A model generated the notes under the pieces. That model was not told the DNA's origin. It saw nothing but the letters and a program-made list of their open reading frames with translations, and did not search any database. DNA of 16,326 nt. It comes from Myxococcales bacterium (GTDB lineage: Bacteria; Myxococcota; Myxococcia; Myxococcales; Myxococcaceae). How positions within the stretch are numbered: position 1 is the stretch's first letter; each line of letters opens with the position of its first letter. Below, piece after piece: positions 1-5,847 of the stretch. A program made the position numbers and the translations under genes. The stretch covers positions 1-16,326 of the forward strand of contig PMBV01000141.1 of assembly GCA_003153055.1 (NCBI GenBank), read 5' to 3'.

Positions 1-2
1 TC

Positions 3-326
3 GCCCAGGGCATCGGCCAGGCGCTCCTCGAGGAGTGCGTCTACGACGAGAACGGCCAACTGTTGACCGGCTCCTACCTGAACTACACCATGCCCCGAGC
101 GGGAGACCTGCCCTTCTTCAAGACTGGCATGCACGTCACTCACTGCACCCACAACCCGCTGGGCGTGAAGGGCGTGGGAGAAGTGGGCGCCATCGGCGTT
201 CCGCCAGCCGTCATCAACGCAGTGCTCGATGCGCTCGCTCCACTGGGCGTCAAGGACATCGACATGCCCGCCACCCCGCAACGGGTGTGGAACGCCATTC
301 AGGCCGCCAAGAGGAGCTCGCCATGA
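3..326 (+). CDS. Molybdenum hydroxylase large subunit (CoxL/XdhA family), C-terminal fragment
   Basis: This is the C-terminal 107 residues of a molybdopterin-binding large subunit of the xanthine dehydrogenase / CO dehydrogenase family; the gene enters from the left edge. The frame reads through from the first bases and ends in a TGA that overlaps the next ATG (ATGA). Recognisable family sequence includes [14 protein letters not shown], the [13 protein letters not shown] stretch and the typical tail [12 protein letters not shown]. By family knowledge the Glu in GVGE is the catalytic base beside the molybdenum. The motif that separates true CO dehydrogenase (AYxCSFR) from other hydroxylases (AYRGAGR) lies outside the window, so the substrate cannot be called. 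The enzyme would act in the cytoplasm as part of an L/M/S complex with the next gene as FAD subunit. Family call is secure; substrate is open. Confidence 0.92.
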   Translation, partial: AQGIGQALLEECVYDENGQLLTGSYLNYTMPRAGDLPFFKTGMHVTHCTHNPLGVKGVGEVGAIGVPPAVINAVLDALAPLGVKDIDMPATPQRVWNAIQAAKRSSP

Positions 327-1120
327 ACGACTTCAATTACCATCGGCCCAAGACGCTCCAGGAAGCCGTCGCCACGCGCAAGGCCAGGCCCGAAGGCAAA
401 TACCTGGCTGGCGGCATGAGCCTCTTGCCAGTCATGAAGCTCGACATGGCCAGCCCCTCGGACCTCATCTCGCTGAGCGCCCTGGCCGAGCTGCAAGGGG
501 TTCAGGTCGATGGCCCAGCGCTCCTCATCGGCGCGGGGACGACGCACGCGACGGTGGCCTCGCATGAAGCGGTGAAGGGCACCATCGCCGCGCTGGCAAT
601 GCTGGCCGACCACATCGGAGACCCGCAGGTGCGCAACCGGGGCACCCTGGGCGGCTCGGTGTCTCACGCCGACCCCTCGGCCGACTACCCAGCCGCGGTG
701 GTTGGTTTGAAGGGGGTGCTCCGTACTGATCGCCGCGCCATTCCAGCCGACGACTTCTTCAAGAAGGGCATGTTCGAGACGGCGCTGGCCGATGACGAGA
801 TAGTCGTGGGAGTACGCTTCGAGCGGCCGGAGAAGGCGGGCTACGCCAAGTTCTCCAACCCCGCCTCGAAGTACGCGCTCGTCGGGGTCTTCGTGGCGAA
901 GTACGCCGACGGGGTGCGGGTGGCGGTGACGGGCGCGGGCCCAGCGGTCTTCCGGGTGCCAGCGATGGAGGCGGCGTTGAGCAAGAGTTTCACCGAGCAG
1001 GCGGTGGCGAACGTGAAGGTGCCAGCCGCCGGGCTCAACGAGGAGCTCGGGGCCAGCGCCGACTACCGAGCCCACCTCATCACGGTGATGGCTCGAAGGG
1101 CCGTCGCCAGCGCGCGCTGA
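323..1120 (+). CDS. Molybdenum hydroxylase FAD-binding medium subunit (CoxM/XdhB type)
   Basis: A 265-residue FAD-binding subunit of a molybdenum hydroxylase, the usual length for this family. It passes electrons from the iron-sulfur subunit to the acceptor. The two flavin-binding motifs are visible: AGGMS at residues 29-33, and TLGG at 108-111 inside the stretch [20 protein letters not shown]. The C-terminal CO dehydrogenase flavoprotein domain follows from about residue 165 ([16 protein letters not shown]). The start is chosen at the ATG that overlaps the preceding stop (ATGA), with a GAGGAG ribosome site 6 bases upstream. An in-frame extension reaching back to position 35 would overlap the large subunit and does not look like protein. 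It is coupled to the large-subunit gene and is followed after one base by the MoxR gene. Confidence 0.95.
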   Translation: MNDFNYHRPKTLQEAVATRKARPEGKYLAGGMSLLPVMKLDMASPSDLISLSALAELQGVQVDGPALLIGAGTTHATVASHEAVKGTIAALAMLADHIGDPQVRNRGTLGGSVSHADPSADYPAAVVGLKGVLRTDRRAIPADDFFKKGMFETALADDEIVVGVRFERPEKAGYAKFSNPASKYALVGVFVAKYADGVRVAVTGAGPAVFRVPAMEAALSKSFTEQAVANVKVPAAGLNEELGASADYRAHLITVMARRAVASAR

Positions 1121-1121
1121 C

Positions 1122-2036
1122 ATGGGGGCGGCGCTCCCTTCCAGCGTTGACGCGGTGGTGGAGCTGCTCGAGGCGGGGAACTACGTCGCCGACCGCGGCC
1201 TCGCTACCGCGCTGTTCTTGTCGCTCAAGCTGGGCCGGCCCCTCTTCCTCGAGGGTGAGGCGGGGGTTGGCAAGACGGAGATCGCCAAGGTGCTGGCCGA
1301 GCGCCTGGGTCGCCGGCTCATTCGGCTGCAGTGCTACGAGGGCCTCGACGTGTCCTCGGCGGTGTACGAGTGGAACTACGCCCAGCAGATGCTCGAGATT
1401 CGCCTGGCCGAAGCGAGCGGAGCGACAGACAAAGCGACACTCCAGAAGGACGTCTTCAGCGAGCGCTTCCTCATCGCCCGGCCACTCTTGCAAGCGCTCC
1501 AGCCCCAGCCTGGGGGCCCGCCGGTGTTGCTCATCGACGAGCTGGATCGCACCGATGAGCCGTTCGAGGCGTTCCTCTTGGAGATCCTCTCCGACTTCCA
1601 GGTCACCATTCCCGAGCTGGGCACCCAGCGGGCCCCGGCCCCGCCCATCGTGGTGTTGACCAGCAACCGCACCCGAGAGATTCACGACGCGTTGAAGCGC
1701 CGGTGTCTGTACCACTGGATAGACTACCCCGACGCGGCGAGGGAGCGGGCGATTCTCAGGGCCCGGGTGCCCGAGGCGCAGGAGAGCCTGAGCCGCCAAG
1801 TGGTGGCCTTCGTGCAGCGGCTGAGGAAGAAGGACCTCTTCAAGAGCCCTGGGGTCGCCGAGTCCATCGATTGGACCCAGGCGCTGTTGGCGCTCGATCG
1901 CATCGCGCTGGAGCCAGAGGTGGTGAGCCACACGCTGGGGGTAGTGCTCAAGTACCAGGACGACATCGAGCGGATCCGCGGTGACGAGGCAGGGCGCATC
2001 CTCGAGGAGGTGCGGGCCGAAGAGCGGGCACCCTGA
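1122..2036 (+). CDS. MoxR-family AAA+ ATPase (CoxD-like)
   Basis: A 304-residue MoxR-family AAA+ ATPase. Walker A is GEAGVGKT at residues 45-52 and Walker B is VLLIDE at 135-140. A sensor-1 strand ending in TSN (about 178-181) and an arginine-rich stretch, ALKRRC, follow. MoxR ATPases work with VWA-domain partners to remodel or insert cofactors into target proteins, and the partner is the next gene. By analogy with CoxD of Oligotropha carboxidovorans, which helps mature the Mo/Cu site of CO dehydrogenase, this protein probably matures the molybdenum enzyme encoded just upstream; that role is inferred from context. ATG begins one base after the FAD-subunit stop. No clear Shine-Dalgarno is seen, which suggests coupling. 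The stop overlaps the next start (TGATG). Confidence 0.93.
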   Translation: MGAALPSSVDAVVELLEAGNYVADRGLATALFLSLKLGRPLFLEGEAGVGKTEIAKVLAERLGRRLIRLQCYEGLDVSSAVYEWNYAQQMLEIRLAEASGATDKATLQKDVFSERFLIARPLLQALQPQPGGPPVLLIDELDRTDEPFEAFLLEILSDFQVTIPELGTQRAPAPPIVVLTSNRTREIHDALKRRCLYHWIDYPDAARERAILRARVPEAQESLSRQVVAFVQRLRKKDLFKSPGVAESIDWTQALLALDRIALEPEVVSHTLGVVLKYQDDIERIRGDEAGRILEEVRAEERAP

Positions 2037-3199
2037 TGGCGTCGGGGCTCCTGGCCGAGAACCTGATGAGCTTCGGCCGCCTGCTACGCGCCGCGGGGTT
2101 ACGGCTGGGGCCCGGAGACGTGATGCTCGCCATCCGCGCGGTGGAGGCAGCCGGGGTCGATCGCCGCGACGACGTGAAGGCCGCCTTGAGGGCCACGCTG
2201 GTTCGGCGGCGAGGCGAGCTGGAGCTGTTCGAGGAGGCCTTCGACTTCTTCTTTCGCGACCCCTTCGGCCACCACCAGGCGCTCTCGTTGTTCGCCCCCA
2301 CGACGCACGAGGCGCCGGAGGACGCACCGCCGCTGGCGACCCGGCGGATCCTCGAGGCCATGAATGCGCAACGGCCAGCGCCACCTCCGCCGCCAGCTCC
2401 CGAGGAGGGGTCACACCTCGAGCTCGACGCGACGATGACGTACTCGCCCGAGGAGCAGTTTCAGCGGAAGGACTTCGAGCAGATGTCGGCCGAGGAGATC
2501 CGCCGGGCGAAGCGGCTCATCGGGCGCTTGCGGCTCCCACACCTGGCCGTGCGCACGCGGCGGCTCAAGGCAGACGAGGGCGGGAGGAAGCTGGACCTCC
2601 GCCGAACGCTGCGCCACAGCCTCCGAGGAGGGGGCGATGACATTCCCCTCAAGTTCGCCAGCCACGCAGAGCGACCTCCGCCCCTAGTGGCGTTGGTCGA
2701 CGTGTCCGGCTCGATGGACCGCTACAGCCGGATGCTGCTCTTCTTCCTCCACACGCTGACGTCGGATCGCGACCGGGTGTTCACCTTCGCCTTCGGCACC
2801 CGGCTCACCCCCATCACCCGGTGGCTCAAGCACCGCGACGTCGACCTCGCCTTGAAGAAGGTCGGCGAGGAGGTGCACGACTGGTCTGGCGGGACTCGCA
2901 TCGGCGCGTGCCTCGAGACGTTCAACACCCGTTGGTCTCGGCGGGTGCTCGGCCAGGGCGCGGTGGTGCTCCTCGTCACCGACGGGCTCGAGTGCGACCC
3001 CGAGAGTGGCCTAGCCAAGCAGGCCGAGCGGCTCCACAAGTCGTGCCGACGGCTCATCTGGCTCAACCCGCTGCTGCGCTACGAGGGCTTCGAGCCGAGG
3101 GCCGAGGGCATTCGGGCGCTGCTCCCTCACGTGCACGAGCTGCGAGCGGTGCACAGCCTCGAGAGCCTCGAGGGGCTCTGCGAGGCGCTCGGCACCTGA
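2036..3199 (+). CDS. VWA-domain protein, CoxE-like
   Basis: A 387-residue protein with a C-terminal von Willebrand factor A domain, matching the CoxE family. The metal-ion-dependent adhesion site is intact: DVSGS at residues 222-226, a downstream Thr in SGGTRIG, and an Asp in LLVTDGLE. The N-terminal half is helical, with a proline-rich linker (APPPPPAP, about 114-121) and a basic segment before the VWA domain. It overlaps the MoxR gene by one base (TGATG), so the pair is probably made together and works as a complex. In O. carboxidovorans CoxE acts with CoxD in active-site maturation, and the same role is inferred here. Its stop lies 12 bp from the stop of the opposing DUF6569 gene, leaving no room for a separate terminator between them. 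Confidence 0.93.
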   Translation: MASGLLAENLMSFGRLLRAAGLRLGPGDVMLAIRAVEAAGVDRRDDVKAALRATLVRRRGELELFEEAFDFFFRDPFGHHQALSLFAPTTHEAPEDAPPLATRRILEAMNAQRPAPPPPPAPEEGSHLELDATMTYSPEEQFQRKDFEQMSAEEIRRAKRLIGRLRLPHLAVRTRRLKADEGGRKLDLRRTLRHSLRGGGDDIPLKFASHAERPPPLVALVDVSGSMDRYSRMLLFFLHTLTSDRDRVFTFAFGTRLTPITRWLKHRDVDLALKKVGEEVHDWSGGTRIGACLETFNTRWSRRVLGQGAVVLLVTDGLECDPESGLAKQAERLHKSCRRLIWLNPLLRYEGFEPRAEGIRALLPHVHELRAVHSLESLEGLCEALGT

Positions 3200-3211
3200 C
3201 GGGCGTCGAGG

Positions 3212-4198
3212 TCAGTACTTGGCGTTCTGGTACGAGCGGTAGATGGGCTCGTTGGACTGCGTGGAGAGGGTCGAGTTGACAACGTCCTTGCCCTTCTTCT
3301 CCACCGTGTGCCCGGCCTTGTTGCGTGACACCTCCGCGGGGCTGGCGACATCGGCGTTGTCCATGAAGGCCTTCACCTCGACCGCGGTCGGAGGCGCCTT
3401 GCCGGCCTCGGGCGTGGCGTCGGCGGCGTCGATGAAGGCCGACTCGAGGAGGCTGTCGCGGTAGGCGCGGAACAGCTCGGGAGTGGCGAAGACGTCGACC
3501 GAGCGCACCACGCCGTTGACCGAGGCCGCTACGCCGACGACCTCGGCCTCGGGCACCTTGAGGAAGGCCTCCTTCACCGAGGCGAAACGGGCCGCGGCCT
3601 TCTTGCCTTCTTCGCCGGTCGCGAGTGTGCGGTAGGTGCCGGTGGCGCTGGAGGCCTTGAGCGCGCCCGTCTTCTTCGCGACCTGCCCCCAGACATCGCC
3701 CTGGGCTTTGTCGAACTTGGCGACCCGCCGCAGCTTGCCCTCGGCCAGACCGCCTGAGTGGCCGAACTGCCCCTGGCCTTGCCATCGGCCGTGCTCGACG
3801 CAGAAGACGGCGACGGTGGTGGTGGTTTTGGGTTCGATGACGGTGTCGCTGCCGATGATGCGGTCTTGCTGGCCGCCGAGGATGAGCTCCCCACCCAGGA
3901 GCAGGAGACGCCGGTCGGAGCGGTTCGCCACTCGCACCTCGTTCACCGAGGCGCCGCCCTCGAGCTCGCTCACCTTCACGAGCTTCTCCTTGAGCCCTTG
4001 CGCCAGGGTGAGGAAGTCGCCCGCGGCCTTGGCCTGCTCGGTCCGCACGATGGGGATGACCGCCAGTTGCTCGGCGACGATGGGCGTGCCGTAGGCCAGC
4101 CCTGGCCCCAGCTCACCTCCTGTCGCCCCGAGGGCGGACAGCGCGGTGAGACCGAGGCACACCTCGAGTGAGCGGAACGTCCGACGACGAGTCGACAT
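3212..4198 (-). CDS. Secreted DUF6569 / ARPP-1 domain protein
   Basis: A 328-residue protein of the DUF6569 (ARPP-1) family, whose biochemical function I do not know. The diagnostic stretch is present: a run of VANRSDRRLLLLGGELILGG, then QQDRIIGSDTVIEP, and VAVFCVEHGRWQ at about residues 105-160. The later NGVVRSVDVFATPELFRAY segment is also typical of the family. The N-terminus looks like an export signal, with RRR at 4-6 followed by a hydrophobic segment to about residue 27, so the protein is probably periplasmic or outside the cell. The start is fixed by a GGAGG site 6 bases before the ATG at 4198. An in-frame extension to 4261 has no such site. The gene is transcribed alone, convergent with the VWA gene. 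A 23-bp palindrome lies 63 bp upstream of the start and recurs before the lipoprotein gene at 14859. Confidence 0.85.
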   Translation of the reverse strand: MSTRRRTFRSLEVCLGLTALSALGATGGELGPGLAYGTPIVAEQLAVIPIVRTEQAKAAGDFLTLAQGLKEKLVKVSELEGGASVNEVRVANRSDRRLLLLGGELILGGQQDRIIGSDTVIEPKTTTTVAVFCVEHGRWQGQGQFGHSGGLAEGKLRRVAKFDKAQGDVWGQVAKKTGALKASSATGTYRTLATGEEGKKAAARFASVKEAFLKVPEAEVVGVAASVNGVVRSVDVFATPELFRAYRDSLLESAFIDAADATPEAGKAPPTAVEVKAFMDNADVASPAEVSRNKAGHTVEKKGKDVVNSTLSTQSNEPIYRSYQNAKY

Positions 4199-4260
4199 GG
4201 GATTCCTCCATTGGTGAGTGAGCTCGAACGAATGGGGAGTCGGAAGGATCTGCCTGGCCA

Positions 4261-4283
4261 AAATGGAAGCTGCTCTTCCATTT
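4261..4283 (-). promoter_or_regulatory. Palindromic element, copy 1, upstream of the DUF6569 gene
   Basis: A perfect inverted repeat with 9-base arms (AAATGGAAG / CTTCCATTT) and a 5-base spacer. Read on the minus strand its core is ATGGAAGAGCAGCTTCCAT. It matches the element at 14788-14810 in 22 of 23 positions including the spacer, and both sit in the same orientation 48-63 bp upstream of a start codon of an exported protein. It could be an operator or a leader-RNA hairpin with an AGCAG loop; the sequence does not decide. Confidence 0.6.
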
Positions 4284-4589
4284 GATCCTCACCCCCGCGA
4301 GCCACGGACTTGGAGCCGAGAGGGCGCTCTGCTCGCGGGTCGAGGGGAGGCGTTCACGTTGCGGCTCGGCATGTGAAGCGACCAACAACGGTGCGCCACC
4401 GGGTGCTCCCACCGTCGCTGCGGTTTCTCGGGCGGCGGGAAAACCTGGGGGCCCGATGAACGAGCCGGTGTTTGACGGGGGTGTGGAGCCTCTCCTTGCC
4501 TCGCGCCCGAGTGAAGGATATCGCCCGAGCTGTCCGGGTTGCCTTGGAGTTGCGATTTGGTTTGGTCTCGTGCTGGACAGTGGCTCGCT
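4284..4589. other. Intergenic region between DUF6569 and the toxin relic
   Basis: About 300 bases separate the palindrome from the relic start. I find no convincing gene, RNA or promoter consensus. Short open frames on both strands here have no recognisable motif, conserved start or ribosome site. The region must hold the promoters of the two divergent genes, unless the relic is silent. Confidence 0.5.
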
Positions 4590-5467
4590 TTGACTGATTG
4601 GCGCCGGAGTTGGTGTGGCGCAGTCGCGTTGGCGCTCCTCGCCGGGTGGTCCGTCGCGGCCTGGGGAGACATGCCAGCGGCGCTGTCGCCTCAGACGCTG
4701 AAGATGCCGAGCGGCCCGGCGTCGCTGAAGGGGCTGGGAGAGTCGTTTGCGGCCGATGCCGCCAGTGGAGCCGGCAGCTACTCGGTGTCGATTGAGGTAG
4801 CGCCGGCGATTCTGGCACCGACGGTGCAGCTGTCGTATTCCGGAGGGCACGGGCACGGGCGGACGGAGGTTGGCGCCGGCTGGAGGCTCAACCGGTTCCG
4901 CATCTACCGGACGACGGACAAGGGGCTGCCGCGCTTCGAGGAGAAGGACAGATTCGGAGTGGAGAGCCCAGGCCTCAACGACGAACTGGTGCTGGTCAAC
5001 CCGGAAGCGCGCTACTACCGGCTGAAGAATGAAGGGGCGTTTGCCCTCTTCGTGCGCGACGTCAGCAGCGACAGGTGGACGATTCACCTGAAGAGCGGCG
5101 AGACGGCTTGGCAAAGTGGTCGGATTGGTAGCCAAACCAGTGTTTGCTGGGCTCGAAGGACTAGCGGCTCGGACGGCAGGATATCTTGAGGGGTTGGCAG
5201 GTAGTCTCGGTCGGGCGGAAGCGCCCGCCGCGAGAGGCCTGAGTCGTCTCGGGGGTGTATTCGCGTCCGAAGTGAATGGGGGCGGGCGGAGAGGTATGGA
5301 CCTCAGTTGGTAATGTCTCGCAGAATGACGTTGCCAGTTTGGTTAATTCCGGACTGTACAAGGGAGACGTGAGCATTATCACTGGCGTCCATGAGCCACT
5401 CAATGGCCCAGGAACAACAATCGGGGCTTTCTGCAACAGCGGCGCGTGTTTGGCTCCCTTCAGGTGA
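4590..5467 (+). pseudogene. Truncated SpvB/RHS-type polymorphic toxin with a shrunken C-terminal tip
   Basis: Three frames together look like the two ends of one large toxin. From a TTG at 4590 there is a signal peptide (MTDWRRSW plus a hydrophobic run, about residues 9-26). An SpvB-type N-terminal domain follows (ASLKGLGESFAAD, GAGSYSVSIEVAP, VQLSYSGGHGHG, GAGWRL, TTDKGLPRF). Around 5100-5111 this resemblance ends and its frame stops at 5187. Frame +1 then carries a helical Ala/Gly/Leu segment from about 5101 to 5282. Frame +2 finishes with EVWTSVGNVSQNDV, GDVSIITGVHE and FCNSGACLAPFR, stopping at 5467. Intact SpvB/RHS proteins usually run well over a thousand residues, so the whole middle is missing. 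The tip is near 50 percent G+C by hand count (31 of 60 in 5341-5400), lower than the neighbours. An ATG at 4671 is an alternative start but lacks the signal peptide. Confidence 0.72.
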
Positions 5468-5471
5468 CGCA

Positions 5472-5654
5472 ATGAGGAATCAAGTGCGAGTCTACCGGGC
5501 CACAATATGGACACGAGATTCGACGCGCCCCGGTTTGCGGGTGACCGTTCTCGCCGAGACCCTTGATGAGGCGAAAGAGAAGCTGGAAGTGGATCACGGA
5601 CAGGGGACCGTCTTTGACCTGCATTGCGAGGAGGACGCCGAGAAGCCGAGGTGA
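5472..5654 (+). CDS. Small protein, candidate immunity protein of the toxin relic
   Basis: A 60-residue acidic/basic soluble protein that starts MRNQVRVYRATIWTRD and contains LAETLDEAKEKLE and GQGTVFDLHCEEDAE. I cannot assign it to a named family. Its position directly after the C-terminal tip of the toxin remnant, starting four bases after the tip's stop, is the standard place for an immunity gene in polymorphic toxin loci. An AGGTGA ribosome site that includes the toxin stop codon sits 4 bases before the ATG at 5472; the frame upstream of this ATG overlaps the toxin tip and is not used. Predicted layout is beta-strand, helix (DEAKEKLE), strand. Unlike the toxin it is uninterrupted, so it may still protect against related toxins of neighbours. 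Function is inferred from position only. Confidence 0.68.
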   Translation: MRNQVRVYRATIWTRDSTRPGLRVTVLAETLDEAKEKLEVDHGQGTVFDLHCEEDAEKPR

Positions 5655-5847
5655 GTTCGGTGGTGCTCAGCCTCCAGTGGGAAACCGGTAGTCGTCAAAG
5701 TCACCACTTGAGCGAAGGGAGCACAGGCACAGGATGGCGGCGGCGCTCGACTACGTGGCAAGGGGTATGAGGACGACGACCTCGCGGCCGAAGTGAGCGT
5801 TCTCGTGCTAAATGCCGCGGCGGGCCACTCTACTACCCAGCTCGCGG
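5655..5847. other. Convergent intergenic gap
   Basis: The gap separates the immunity candidate (plus) from the end of the Hsp70 operon (minus). I see no clear hairpin with a T-tract for either strand and no gene. A plus-strand stretch near 5758-5810 reads as GYEDDDLAAEVSVLVLN but has no start and runs into the Hsp70 gene, so at most it is a decayed fragment. Confidence 0.4.

Noticed and set aside
4261..4281. The shared palindrome read as a conserved leader peptide starting MEEQLP
   Set aside because: Copy 1 has a GAGG site in front of it, but copy 2 has only a poor one. The frames after the shared part differ completely (about 101 codons against 9), so a DNA or RNA element explains the match better.
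4282..4593. A plus-strand open frame of about 100 codons before the toxin relic
   Set aside because: No ribosome site, no family resemblance, and its end overlaps the signal peptide of the relic in another frame.
4113..5135. A 340-codon minus-strand frame across the DUF6569 upstream region and the toxin relic
   Set aside because: It overlaps the start of DUF6569 in another frame, has no motif, and lies opposite the recognisable SpvB domain.
5733..5795. A 20-codon frame beginning with ATG in the gap after the immunity candidate
   Set aside because: Too short, with unremarkable composition and no clear ribosome site or relation to neighbours.
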